DNA from: Mesorhizobium sp. B1-1-8
GTDB taxonomy: Bacteria > Pseudomonadota > Alphaproteobacteria > Rhizobiales > Rhizobiaceae
Reading direction: 5' to 3'
Assembly (NCBI RefSeq): GCF_006442795.2
Contig: NZ_CP083956.1
Location: 992,001 to 1,056,000 of the forward strand
DNA length: 64,000 bases
Shown here: one piece after another, positions 42,858 to 54,557 of the stretch
How the letters are laid out: each line of letters begins with the position of its first letter
Numbering within the stretch: the first letter of the stretch is position 1
Translations under genes and position numbers: made by a program
The notes under the pieces: model-generated
The model's database searches: none
What the model was told of the DNA's origin: nothing
What the model saw: the letters and a program-made list of their open reading frames with translations, nothing else

Positions 42858-42919
42858 GAGCAAATTCCAGGAAAAGTGTGAAACGGTTTTCCGTCCGCAA
42901 TTGCGTCAAAAACAAAGAG
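42856..42919 (+). repeat. Family A intergenic repeat, copy 4
   Basis: TTAGAGCAAATTCCAGGAAAAG through CGTCAAAAACAAAGAGG; matches 9443-9504, 26276-26336 and 30061-30120. Joined end to end with a family B copy. Confidence 0.85.
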
Positions 42920-43136
42920 GCAGAGCCGGGTCACCGTTTCCATGAAACGATGAACCGCTCCGGCGGCCTGCCACGGCCGCAAGATCTTGTCGTCTCGTTG
43001 GCCCGATATGTCGGACGAGTCCCAGTCTCGTTAAACCTATGTTCACCATATTGCGGCACGGTTGTTGTCCTGCGGCGATGTTCGAGTACCGCGGCTTAGG
43101 CAACAAGCCCGTGCCTGCCAAGGCGCGGGCTTTTTG
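42920..43136 (+). ncRNA. Possible small RNA ending in an intrinsic terminator
   Basis: About 200 bases between two repeat blocks, with no plus-strand gene upstream, end in a strong intrinsic terminator. Its ten-base stem (43106-43115 with 43122-43131) is followed by TTTTTGTTTC. The stretch TCGTTAAACCTATGTTCACC is unlike coding sequence. The 5' end and promoter cannot be placed. A decayed gene or a stray terminator is also possible. Confidence 0.4.
43106..43136 (+). terminator. Intrinsic terminator on the plus strand
   Basis: AGCCCGTGCC - TGCCAA - GGCGCGGGCT stem-loop plus a T-tract. No plus-strand gene ends nearby, which is the main reason to suspect a small RNA. Confidence 0.8.
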
Positions 43137-43263
43137 TTTCCGATATCCTCGAATCGAATATCAGGCCAGGAAATCTGCACGGCACGGCGCAAAGCTGTCG
43201 ACCAGCCGCCCGGCCTCCAGCGCCTTGACGCCACGTCGGTCATCGAGCGTTTTTCCGTTTTGC

Positions 43264-43373
43264 CTAAAGCATGTCTTCCGAAAGGGTGTAGCGATTTCGG
43301 GACAAAGACATACTTAAAATCAAAGACCTAAAGCATGTCGCGTGAATCCTCTTTCACGCGACATGCTTTAGGT
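43264..43373. repeat. Family B double-hairpin repeat, copy 2
   Basis: TAAAGCATGTCTTCCGAAAGG...AAAGCATGTCGCGTGAATCC...CACGCGACATGCTTTAGG. It ends three bases before the kduD stop and may act as its 3' hairpin. Confidence 0.85.
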
Positions 43374-43375
43374 CG

Positions 43376-44143
43376 TCAGCGCGCCAGCCAGCCGCCATCC
43401 ACCGCAACCACCGCGCCATGCATATAGTCCGACGCCGGCGCGAGCAGGAACACCGCCGCATCGCCGATGTCGTCGGGCCGGCCCCAGCGCCCGGCCGGAA
43501 TGCGCCCCAGTATGGCGGTGCTGCGATCTGGATCGCCGCGCAGCGCCTCGGTGTTGTTGGTCTCGATATAGCCCGGCGCAATGCCGTTGACGTTGATGCC
43601 CCTGTGCGCCCATTCGCAGGCGAGCAGCCGGGTGATGCCGAGCACGCCATGCTTCGAGGCGGTATAAGAGGCGACGCGGATGCCGCCTTGAAAACTCAGC
43701 AGCGAGGCGATGTTGACGATCTTGCCGCGCCGTCCGGGCTGTGCCAGCACGCGCCGGGCAAAATTCTGGCATAGGCGAAAGACCGTCTTCAGATTGATGT
43801 CGATGACATCGTCCCAATCGGCTTCGCTGAGGTCGACCGCGTCGGCGCGCCGGATGATGCCGGCATTGTTGACCAGGCCGTCGAGCGGACCGCTCTCGTC
43901 CCAGATCCGGTCGAGCATGGCGGCGGCCACGGCAGGATCGGCGAGGTCGGCGGCCACCGCCTCGAAGCTCCCGCCCAACTTGGCGATCCTGGCCGCGGTC
44001 TCGTCCATGGCCGAGCGACCGACGCCGATGACGGCGCCGCCGGCACGCGCGACCGACGCGGCGATGCCCTGGCCGATGCCGGTGTTGGCGCCGGTGACGA
44101 GGACGCGTTTGCCGGCGAGGCTGAAGGCTGAGAGGTCGCTCAT
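43376..44143 (-). CDS. kduD: 2-dehydro-3-deoxy-D-gluconate 5-dehydrogenase (SDR)
   Basis: A 255-residue short-chain dehydrogenase. NAD site VLVTGANTGIGQGIA, LVNNAGIIRRAD, catalytic Ser in IVNIASLLSFQGG and YTASKHG, C-terminal VVAVDGGWLAR. It should reduce 2,5-diketo-3-deoxygluconate to 2-keto-3-deoxygluconate. The ATGA overlap with kduI and the uronate genes around it support KduD over other SDR enzymes. Confidence 0.92.
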   Translation of the reverse strand: MSDLSAFSLAGKRVLVTGANTGIGQGIAASVARAGGAVIGVGRSAMDETAARIAKLGGSFEAVAADLADPAVAAAMLDRIWDESGPLDGLVNNAGIIRRADAVDLSEADWDDVIDINLKTVFRLCQNFARRVLAQPGRRGKIVNIASLLSFQGGIRVASYTASKHGVLGITRLLACEWAHRGINVNGIAPGYIETNNTEALRGDPDRSTAILGRIPAGRWGRPDDIGDAAVFLLAPASDYMHGAVVAVDGGWLAR

Positions 44144-44991
44144 TTGAGGTCTTCCATCGCCACCGTATCGACATCGGTATAGTCGATATTGTCGCCGGCC
44201 ATGGCCCAGATGAAGGCATAATTCGAAGTGCCTGCGCCCGAATGGATCGACCAGCCGGGCGACAGCACCGCCTCCTCGTTGCGCATGACGATGTGGCGCG
44301 TCTCGTCCGGCTCGCCCATGAAGTGGAAGACCCGCGCGCTCTCGGCCAGGTCGAAATAAAGATACACCTCCATGCGCCGGTCATGCACATGGCAAGGCAT
44401 GGTGTTCCACACCGATCCCGGCGCCAGCTGGGTCACGCCGACGACCAGTTGGCAGGTTTTTGCGCCATCGGCGTGGATGAACTGGAAGATCGAGCGTTCG
44501 TTGCTGGTCGCCGGGCTGCCGAGATCGAGCCGCTTGGCGTCGCCGATGCGGATCAGCTGGCTGGGATAGATTTGATGCGCCGGCGCGCTCAGCAGGTAGA
44601 ACTTAGCCGGCTCATCCGGACTTGCGGACGCGAACGATACCAGTTGCGTACCCATGCCGAGATAGAGCATGTCGCGCGCCGTCATTTCATGGGGCAGGCC
44701 GTCCGCCGTCACCGTGCCGGCGCCGCCGATGTTGACGACGATCAGCTCGCGCCGGTCGAGGAACGCCTTGGTGCCGGTCGGCTTGATCGCTTCAAGGTGC
44801 AGAACGGAATCGACCGGCATGGCGCCGCCGACAATCATGCGGTCGTAATGCGTATAGGTCAGGCTGACGAGGCCGGGATGGAACAGCCCCTCGATGTGGA
44901 AATTGTGGCGCAGCTCGTCGGTTCCCATCGCCGCGGCGGCAACCGGGTCGATGGCGAAGCGCGACGAAAATTCAAAGTGTTTGCGACTCAT
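44140..44991 (-). CDS. kduI: 5-dehydro-4-deoxy-D-glucuronate isomerase
   Basis: A 283-residue cupin-fold metalloenzyme. Metal-binding cluster MPCHVHDRRMEVYLYFD (two His and a Glu), downstream WSIHSGAGTSNYAFIWAMAGDN. It isomerises the unsaturated uronate from pectin or similar polymers to 2,5-diketo-3-deoxygluconate, the KduD substrate. It starts 19 bases after the regulator gene on the same strand. Confidence 0.95.
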   Translation of the reverse strand: MSRKHFEFSSRFAIDPVAAAAMGTDELRHNFHIEGLFHPGLVSLTYTHYDRMIVGGAMPVDSVLHLEAIKPTGTKAFLDRRELIVVNIGGAGTVTADGLPHEMTARDMLYLGMGTQLVSFASASPDEPAKFYLLSAPAHQIYPSQLIRIGDAKRLDLGSPATSNERSIFQFIHADGAKTCQLVVGVTQLAPGSVWNTMPCHVHDRRMEVYLYFDLAESARVFHFMGEPDETRHIVMRNEEAVLSPGWSIHSGAGTSNYAFIWAMAGDNIDYTDVDTVAMEDLK

Positions 44992-45010
44992 CTTTACCTC
45001 GCTCGCATGA

Positions 45011-45784
45011 TCACCCGGCCGGCGCGGCCGTCACCGAATGGGCGTAGTAGGCCTGCCTGGCCTGCAGCCGCTCGCGGTAGCGCTGCTGGCTGTTGGTGAG
45101 ATGCGTGCGCATCGCCTCGCGCGCGGCGCCGGCATCGCCCGCCGAAATCGCATTGAGGATGACCATGTGCTCGCGCTGCAGGCCGCGCTGGTAGTCGTCG
45201 GACTGGACGAGCTCAGTCGACCACTGCGAGGTCACGTCGCAGGGAATGGCGCGGCGGCCGAGCATGTCGAGCATCTCGACATAGAAGGGATTGTTGGTGG
45301 CGCTGGCGATCGCCCGGTGGAAAGCAAGGTCGGCCGGGCCGGTCGGCTGGCCGTCGAGCAGCAAACGTTCGAACTCGAAGAAGGCCTCCTGGATCGCCGC
45401 CTCCTGCGCGGCGTTGCGACGGAGGGCGGCAAGGCCTGCCGATTCGATCTCGATCGCCAGGCGCACCTCGAGCACGTTGAGCGCGATGGAATCCTTGGCT
45501 CCCATTTCGGCGGTGAGCACGCCGAAGGTGGTCGAGATATGCTCGCTGACGAAGACGCCGGCACCTTGTCTCGGTTCGACCAGCCCGTCGGCGGCAAGCC
45601 TGGCCAGCGCTTCGCGGATGACGGTGCGGCTGACGCCGAAGGTTTCGGTCAGTTGGCCTTCGGTCGGCAGCTTGCGGCCGGGCGGGATCTCGCCCGCCAG
45701 GAGCTGCTTGCGGATCGTCGCAACGACGGTTTCCGAAAGCTTGGGCCTTCGCTCGACCCTGAGATCGATTGCGGTATCAGCCAC
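45011..45784 (-). CDS. GntR/FadR family transcriptional regulator of the uronate cluster
   Basis: A 257-residue regulator: winged helix-turn-helix (LPTEGQLTETFGVSRTVIREALARLAADGLV, then PRQGAGVFV) and an FCD effector domain (VLEVRLAIEIESAGLAALRR, DLAFHRAIASATNNPFYVEML). It lies inside the operon between uxaC and kduI, so it probably senses a uronate breakdown product. A long inverted repeat in the uxaC/uxuB promoter region is the natural target; this is inference. Confidence 0.88.
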   Translation of the reverse strand: MADTAIDLRVERRPKLSETVVATIRKQLLAGEIPPGRKLPTEGQLTETFGVSRTVIREALARLAADGLVEPRQGAGVFVSEHISTTFGVLTAEMGAKDSIALNVLEVRLAIEIESAGLAALRRNAAQEAAIQEAFFEFERLLLDGQPTGPADLAFHRAIASATNNPFYVEMLDMLGRRAIPCDVTSQWSTELVQSDDYQRGLQREHMVILNAISAGDAGAAREAMRTHLTNSQQRYRERLQARQAYYAHSVTAAPAG

Positions 45785-45854
45785 ACCGCGACCTGTGGAT
45801 CAATTTCGAAAAATGCAACATGACTTTCCTCCGGCAGAAAACATGGCGCTCGGC

Positions 45855-47258
45855 TCAAAGCCGGTACGCCTTTTTGGCAAGCGTGTAGGCAAGCTCCCTC
45901 GCCAGCTCGTGCGCCTCCTCCTCGCGCAGCCGATGCTCGGCGACGAGCCGCGCCAGGAAGGCGCAGTCGACGCGGCGGGCGACGTCGTGGCGCGCCGGAA
46001 TCGACGGAAAGGCGCGGGTGTCGTCGTTGAAGCCGACGGTGTTGTAGAAGCCGGCCGTCTCTGTGGTCATCTCGCGGAAGCGGCGCATGCCTTCCGGGCT
46101 GTCGTGGAACCACCAGGCCGGGCCGAGCTTCAGCGCCGGATAGACGCCGGCGAGCGGCGCCAGCTCGCGCGAATAACTGGTCTCGTCGAGCGTGAACAGG
46201 ATGATCGCGAGGTCGCGTTCCAGCCCGACGCAATCGAGCAGCGGCTTCAGCGCCGCCGCATAATCGGTCCTTGTCGGGATATCGAAACCCTTGTCGCGGC
46301 CGAATCTCTGGAAAATAGCCGGCGAATGATTGCGCCATGAACCGGGATGGATCTGCAGCACCAGGCCGTCGTCGCGGCTCATCTTGGCCATTTCGGTCAG
46401 CATCTGGGCGCGGAACAGCCGCCGCTCGCGCTCGTCGTCCGAACCGCGGCGGATGCGGTTGAACAACTCTTCCGCCGCGGCGTCGGAAAGGTTGGCGGTC
46501 TCGGCGGTCGGATGGCCGTGGTCGGACGAGGTCGCGCCGAATTCCTTGAAGTAGGCGCGCCGCTGGCGGTGCGCATCGAGATAGCCGGCCCATGTGCCGG
46601 TATCGCGGCCGGTGATTTCGCCGAGACGGTCGAGATTGGCGGCAAAACCTTCGAAATCGGGATCGACGACGGCGTCCGGCCGATAAGCGGTGACGACGCG
46701 GCCTTTCCAGCTGCTGTCGCGGATCATCCGGTGCCATTTGAGATCGTCGAGCGCGCCCTCGGTCGTTGCAATCACCTCGATGTTGAAGCGCTCGAACAGC
46801 GCCCGCGGCCGATAGTCGTCGCGTGCGAGCAGCGCGGCGATCGTGTCGTAATGACGGTCCGCGGTGCCGGCGCTCAGCGGCTCGTCGATGCCGAACAGAT
46901 GTTCCAGCACATGGTCGAGCCAGAGCCGGGTCGGCGTGCCGCGAAACAGATGATAGTGCTCGGCAAAGCGCCGCCAGATCGTCCTGCCGTCGGTCTCGAC
47001 CGGTGTGCCGTCTAGCGTCGGCACGCCGAGCTCTTCCAGCCGCACGCCCTGGCTGAACAGCATGCGGAAAATGTAATGGTCGGGCACGATCAGCAATTGC
47101 GCCGGATCGGGGAAAGCCTCGTCGAGCGCATACCAGCGCGGGTCGGTATGACCATGCGGGCTGACGATGGGAAGGTCTTTCACTCCCGCATAGAGGGCTC
47201 GAGCCACCGATCGCGTTTCCGGCGCAAACAGCAGGTCCGGATCGGTCAGTGCGGCCAT
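45855..47258 (-). CDS. uxaC: Glucuronate/galacturonate isomerase
   Basis: A 467-residue metal-dependent isomerase of the amidohydrolase superfamily converting glucuronate to fructuronate and galacturonate to tagaturonate. Motifs: LPIVSPHGHTDPRWYALDEAFPDP, WRRFAEHYHLFRGTPTRLWLDHVL, KPLLDCVGLERDLAIILFTLDET and WWFHDSPEGMRRFREMTTETAG. ATG 47258 follows GGAGGAGCGAC. It begins the uxaC-gntR-kduI-kduD run and diverges from the reductase gene. Confidence 0.95.
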   Translation of the reverse strand: MAALTDPDLLFAPETRSVARALYAGVKDLPIVSPHGHTDPRWYALDEAFPDPAQLLIVPDHYIFRMLFSQGVRLEELGVPTLDGTPVETDGRTIWRRFAEHYHLFRGTPTRLWLDHVLEHLFGIDEPLSAGTADRHYDTIAALLARDDYRPRALFERFNIEVIATTEGALDDLKWHRMIRDSSWKGRVVTAYRPDAVVDPDFEGFAANLDRLGEITGRDTGTWAGYLDAHRQRRAYFKEFGATSSDHGHPTAETANLSDAAAEELFNRIRRGSDDERERRLFRAQMLTEMAKMSRDDGLVLQIHPGSWRNHSPAIFQRFGRDKGFDIPTRTDYAAALKPLLDCVGLERDLAIILFTLDETSYSRELAPLAGVYPALKLGPAWWFHDSPEGMRRFREMTTETAGFYNTVGFNDDTRAFPSIPARHDVARRVDCAFLARLVAEHRLREEEAHELARELAYTLAKKAYRL

Positions 47259-47305
47259 GTCGCTCCTCCAGGAAGGCGTAACCGGTATGGTCGCCCGGAA
47301 ATAAT

Positions 47306-47340
47306 GTCAACATACAAAAATCGGCTTGTTGTATGATGAC
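47306..47340. promoter_or_regulatory. Long inverted repeat in the uxaC/uxuB divergent promoter
   Basis: GTCAACATACAA (47306-47317) and TTGTATGATGAC (47329-47340) match at 11 of 12 positions as an inverted repeat with an 11-base spacer. Position and symmetry fit an operator for the cluster's FadR-type regulator controlling both directions. Confidence 0.65.
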
Positions 47341-47459
47341 TTTCGATCGGCAGCCGGCCATTGTGCGGGCCGCCAGCGGGTGTTATGCCGCTGACAACTC
47401 ATCTTCGCTGCCTTCCGCCGGGAGTTGATTGTGGTCCAATCCGGAGACTTCGCGCAACA

Positions 47460-48965
47460 ATGAAGAGCCGTCTTTCGAACGCTGCGGCCGCGACATTGCC
47501 GGCCGCAATTGCCGTGCCGCGCTACGACCGTGGCGCGGTCACGCCCGGCATCGTCCATCTCGGTGTCGGCGCCTTTCACCGCGCCCATCAGGCAGCCTAT
47601 GTCGACGCCTGTCTGGCGGACGGCGCGACGGATTGGGGCATCGTCGGCGTCTCGCTGCGCAGCCCGGACACGCGCGACGCGCTGGCGCCGCAAGACGGGC
47701 TTTACACCTTGGCAATCAGGGACAGCGGCGGCGAGCAATTGCAGGTCGTCGGCTCGATCCTGTCGCTGCTGGTGGCGCCCGAAGGTCCTGGTGCGGTGCT
47801 CGCCGCGCTGACCGACCCGCGCATCCGCATCGTCACTCTGACCATTACCGAGAAAGCCTACTTGAGAGCGGCCGACGGCAGTCTCGACGAAGCGCATCCC
47901 GATATCGTACACGACCTGTCGAACCCCGGATCGCCGAAGACAGCGCATGGCTTCCTCGCCGAGGCGCTCGCGCGCCGTCGCGCCGCCGGCACGCCGCCCT
48001 TCACCGTGCTTTGTTGCGACAATTTGCCGGCCAACGGCGCCACGCTGCATGGGCTGCTGCTCGCCTTTGCGGAATTGCGCGATGGCCGGCTAGCCGCGTC
48101 AGGCGATGGCTCGCTCGCCAGCCACATTGCCGGCGAAGTCGCTTTTCCGTCGAGCATGGTCGACCGCATCGTGCCGGCCACCACCGATGCCGATCGAGAG
48201 CGTATCGCCGGCGAGATCGGCGTCGAGGACGCCTGGCCGGTGATGACCGAGCCGTTCTGCCAATGGGTGATCGAGGATCGTTTTCCGGCGGGCCGCCCGG
48301 CCTGGGAGAAATTCGGCGTCACCATGGTCGAGGACGTGCGGCCGTTCGAGGACATGAAGCTCAGGCTGCTCAACGGTGCGCATTCCGCCATCGCCTATCT
48401 CGGCCTTCTCAGCGGCCACGCCACAGTCGACCGCGCCTTTGCCGACCCGGCGATCCGGCAGTTTGTCGACTGGCTGTGGGCCGAGGCCATCCCGACCTTG
48501 CCGCAGGATGCCGGGCTCGACCCAATCCCTTACACGGCCGAGCTCGCCAGGCGCTTTTCCAACACGGCCCTTGCCCACCGCACAGCGCAGATCGGCAACG
48601 ACGGCAGCCAGAAACTGCCGCAGCGCATCATCGCTTCCGCCCTTGCAAGACTTGAAACCGGACTGCTGCCAGAACATCTGGCACTGGTGGTCGCCGCCTG
48701 GATCGCCGCCTGCGCAGCGCGCGGCATCAGCTTACCCGAGAGCCACTTCACCGACCCGCTTGATTCAGCATTGGCGGCGCTTTTAAGCCGTAACCTGCCG
48801 ACTGAAGAAATGGTTGCCGCAGTATTCGACCTCGCCGGCTTCGCCAAGGGTCATTCCGAGCGCCAGACGCTGATCGAGTTCGTGGCCACCCATCTCGCCC
48901 ATCTGCGGCAGGGCGGCCCAGCGCTTGCGCTGGCCGCGCTCGGCATGGGAGGCGAGAAATCCTAA
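47460..48965 (+). CDS. uxuB: Fructuronate reductase / mannitol dehydrogenase family protein
   Basis: A 501-residue long-chain polyol dehydrogenase. NAD-binding region PGIVHLGVGAFHRAHQAAYVD, IVGVSLRSPDTRDAL, WVIEDRFPAGRPAWE and the catalytic segment MKLRLLNGAHSAIAYLG. With uxaC opposite it should reduce fructuronate to mannonate. Mannitol or another hexitol dehydrogenase is the alternative, since the family is not specific. The start at 47460 has a poor Shine-Dalgarno. Its stop overlaps the end of the convergent gene by four bases. Confidence 0.86.
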   Translation: MKSRLSNAAAATLPAAIAVPRYDRGAVTPGIVHLGVGAFHRAHQAAYVDACLADGATDWGIVGVSLRSPDTRDALAPQDGLYTLAIRDSGGEQLQVVGSILSLLVAPEGPGAVLAALTDPRIRIVTLTITEKAYLRAADGSLDEAHPDIVHDLSNPGSPKTAHGFLAEALARRRAAGTPPFTVLCCDNLPANGATLHGLLLAFAELRDGRLAASGDGSLASHIAGEVAFPSSMVDRIVPATTDADRERIAGEIGVEDAWPVMTEPFCQWVIEDRFPAGRPAWEKFGVTMVEDVRPFEDMKLRLLNGAHSAIAYLGLLSGHATVDRAFADPAIRQFVDWLWAEAIPTLPQDAGLDPIPYTAELARRFSNTALAHRTAQIGNDGSQKLPQRIIASALARLETGLLPEHLALVVAAWIAACAARGISLPESHFTDPLDSALAALLSRNLPTEEMVAAVFDLAGFAKGHSERQTLIEFVATHLAHLRQGGPALALAALGMGGEKS

Positions 48966-49830
48966 GCCAAAGCTGGCACTGGTTCGGGCCCGAAGTCTGC
49001 GAACGAAGCCTCTGTTGAGCCCCATCTCTTGCGAGCACCTGCCAGTCTTTCGTCGAGACCCCGCTCGTCGATAAGCTCAATGAAATCAAGAACGTGAAGG
49101 AGAATCCGCTGTAATCTGACCTTCCTAAAATCCTTATTGCCGTCCTCCAGGTCGAGCAGAAAATTGATAACAACTTGCGACCATGACTTAGTCGAACTTA
49201 TGCCATCACTATTTATTAGGTCGACAAAACGCCCGTACCCAATAATCGACCTAGTCGCTCCTTTGCTTTCAATCATTGATTCTCCGATAGCGCGCAGTTC
49301 TTCTCGGAAGATAAGGGTGTCACGCCAGCTATCCCAATCGTCGGCCAAGTTTATGTGGCCGTCAGCAAAATCTGCTCTTATATCGGACAAGGCTTTATCT
49401 ATCTCAGCGGTATGCGGATTCTCCGATGGCTGATAGAAGGTAAGCTCTTGCCGATATAGCTCGAGCCACCCTAGAAAGGCAGAAAAACGGTACAAACTGC
49501 TGACGAGTTTGTGGCGCTTGTAGTTGGGATCTTGATTGCTGTTTCTTTCTTGTCTCAATGGCCGCGACTGAAAAACTCGGCCAGATAGAAATACCGTGGG
49601 ATAAGTATCACAAATCTCTAACAAACGGTAAGCTAGCTCTCGTGCGGATAACTTAAGTGGATCACGGTATTTCTGGTATATTTGTTCAAGAGCTCGATCT
49701 TGCTTCCACAGCTCGAACGATCTCGAAAAAAGTATTCTTTTAGGACGATCCCGAGAATTGACCCGACGGTCGATACCAAGGCACCAACGAATGCGAAGCC
49801 CAGCCAAGTTTTGAGGTCTAGCCCAAGCAC
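48962..49830 (-). pseudogene. Membrane-anchored protein of unknown function, frameshifted
   Basis: A GTG start at 49830 (GGGGGTG upstream) opens one membrane helix, LKTWLGFAFVGALVSTVGSI then LGIVLKEYFF. At the A6 run 49726-49731 the frame changes; the other frame continues with SRSFELWKQDRALEQIYQKYRDPLKLSARELAYRLLEI and a soluble helical domain to 48962. One extra T on the minus strand would join them as KEYFFSRSFELWKQ. The stretch is visibly AT-richer than its neighbours, with more rare-looking codons, which suggests transfer. Function unknown. Confidence 0.75.
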
Positions 49831-49928
49831 AAAAACACCCCCCGGAGTTTTTTCTCTCTCCGAGAGTAACAAAGTTCGATGAGATTTGAAACCACCGGCA
49901 GGCTGACTATGCCGATGACCTGCTGCTC

Positions 49929-50336
49929 TCAAGCCGGCAGCAGCGCGCCTTCCAGCGTGGTGAGCTGGCTAAGGAACTGTTCCGCCCGACTGCGGCTCTC
50001 GTCGTCCTTGGCGTCGGCGGCGTCTTCCCTGGCTTCCTGGATACGGCGGGTGAGATCAGCCCGGTCGATGTCGTTGACGTGCACCGCCGATTCGGCAAGC
50101 AGCGTGCAGCCCGAAGGCAGGATATCGGCGAAGCCGCCGAACACGACGAAGCGCTCCTGCTTGCCGCCCGCGGTGTTCACGGTAACAACGCCGGGCTTGA
50201 TCGTGGTCATCACCGGCGCGTGCTGCGCCATGACGGTCATCTCGCCCTCGGCGCCCGGAATGACGACCGACTCGACCTGCTCGGAAACAAGCAGCCGCTC
50301 CGGCGCAACCAGTTCGAATTTGAACGCTTCAGCCAT
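49929..50336 (-). CDS. atpC: ATP synthase F1 epsilon subunit
   Basis: A 135-residue subunit of the central stalk: FKFELVAPERLLVSEQVESV, GAEGEMTVMAQHAPVMTTIKPGVV, FVVFGGFADILPSGCTLLAE. The C-terminal helices are present. It is the last gene of atpHAGDC, separated from atpD by a large palindrome. Confidence 0.97.
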   Translation of the reverse strand: MAEAFKFELVAPERLLVSEQVESVVIPGAEGEMTVMAQHAPVMTTIKPGVVTVNTAGGKQERFVVFGGFADILPSGCTLLAESAVHVNDIDRADLTRRIQEAREDAADAKDDESRSRAEQFLSQLTTLEGALLPA

Positions 50337-50342
50337 GTCAAT

Positions 50343-50440
50343 CTAGTGAGTAGGGAATAGTGAGTAGTCAGTAGTGAAAGGCGGCAAACGCCTGGATCAC
50401 ACCGCTAATCACTACTCACTATTCACTACTCCCTATTCGC
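50343..50440. repeat. Large inverted repeat between atpD and atpC
   Basis: TAGTGAGTAGGGAATAGTGA...GTAGTGAA on the left is mirrored by TCACTACTCACTATTCACTA...CCCTATTC on the right, around GCGGCAAACGC. Both arms are themselves built from GTGAGTAGT-like units. It could fold in the mRNA upstream of the atpC start. Confidence 0.8.
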
Positions 50441-50444
50441 TTCT

Positions 50445-52061
<1,617 letters not shown>

Positions 52062-52108
52062 CTATCTGTTGCTCACGCGGTCTGCTCGGGGACGGCCCCG
52101 CAAACCGC

Positions 52109-52993
52109 CTAGAGCGCCTCGGCGCCCGAAATGATTTCGATCAATTCCTTGGTGATCTGCGCCTGCCGCTGGCGGTTGTAGGTGATCGACAGCTTGTTGA
52201 TCATGTCGCCGGCGTTGCGCGTCGCATTGTCCATGGCGCTCATCTTGGCGCCCATCTCGCCGGCTGCGTTCTCGAGCAGCGCGCGGAAGATTTGCACGGC
52301 GATGTTGCGCGGAATGAGCTCGGAGAGTATCTCGCCCGGCTCCGGCTCGTATTCGTAGACGGCGACAGCGCCGTTGCCCGTCTCGGCGGTGGCGGAAGCC
52401 TCGCCCGCGGGAACGATCTGCTGCGCGGTCGGGATCTGGCTGATCACCGACTTGAACTTCGAGTAGAACAGCGTGCAGACGTCGAAGCCGCCCTGGTTGA
52501 ACAGGTGGATGACCTTGCGCGCGATCGCATCGGCATTGACGAAGCCCAGCGTTTTGACCTCGCGCAGATCGACGCGCTCGAGGATCATCGAGGCATAGTC
52601 GCGGCGCAGGATGTCGAAACCCTTCTTGCCGACGCAGATGATCTTGACCTGCTTGCCGTCGGCCAGAAGCCTGCGGATGTGCTCGCGGGCAAGCCGCGCG
52701 ATCTGCGAATTGAAGCCGCCGCACAAGCCGCGCTCGGCGGTGCAGACGATGAGCAAATGCACGTCGTCCCTGCCGGTGCCGGTCATCAGCGCCGGCGCAT
52801 CGCCGCCGCCGCCGACCGCCTGGGTGATGTTGGCCAGCACCGCGCCCATGCGCTCGGAATAGGGTCTAGCCGCTTCCGCCGCTTCCTGCGCGCGCCGCAG
52901 CTTCGCCGCGGCGACCATCTGCATCGCCTTGGTGATCTTCTGCGTCGCCTTGACCGAGGCGATACGGTTACGAAGGTCTTTTAATGAAGGCAT
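52109..52993 (-). CDS. atpG: ATP synthase F1 gamma subunit
   Basis: A 294-residue rotor shaft subunit: [36 protein letters not shown] at the N-terminus, [22 protein letters not shown], and the C-terminal [37 protein letters not shown]. Normal length; atpA is 34 bases upstream. Confidence 0.98.
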   Translation of the reverse strand: MPSLKDLRNRIASVKATQKITKAMQMVAAAKLRRAQEAAEAARPYSERMGAVLANITQAVGGGGDAPALMTGTGRDDVHLLIVCTAERGLCGGFNSQIARLAREHIRRLLADGKQVKIICVGKKGFDILRRDYASMILERVDLREVKTLGFVNADAIARKVIHLFNQGGFDVCTLFYSKFKSVISQIPTAQQIVPAGEASATAETGNGAVAVYEYEPEPGEILSELIPRNIAVQIFRALLENAAGEMGAKMSAMDNATRNAGDMINKLSITYNRQRQAQITKELIEIISGAEAL

Positions 52994-53027
52994 GCTTCAA
53001 ACCTGATCCCGTCCGTCCGGCTTTGTC

Positions 53028-54556
<1,529 letters not shown>

Positions 54557-54557
<1 letters not shown>

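Noticed and set aside
42754..43373. CRISPR-like array formed by the repeats near 43 kb
   Set aside because: Copies are few, differ in sequence and spacing, and are palindromic interspersed elements also found far away; there are no cas genes.
49726..49731. Programmed frameshift at the A6 run
   Set aside because: Possible, but no slippery-site context or downstream structure stands out; decay or a read error is simpler, so it is reported only as a question.
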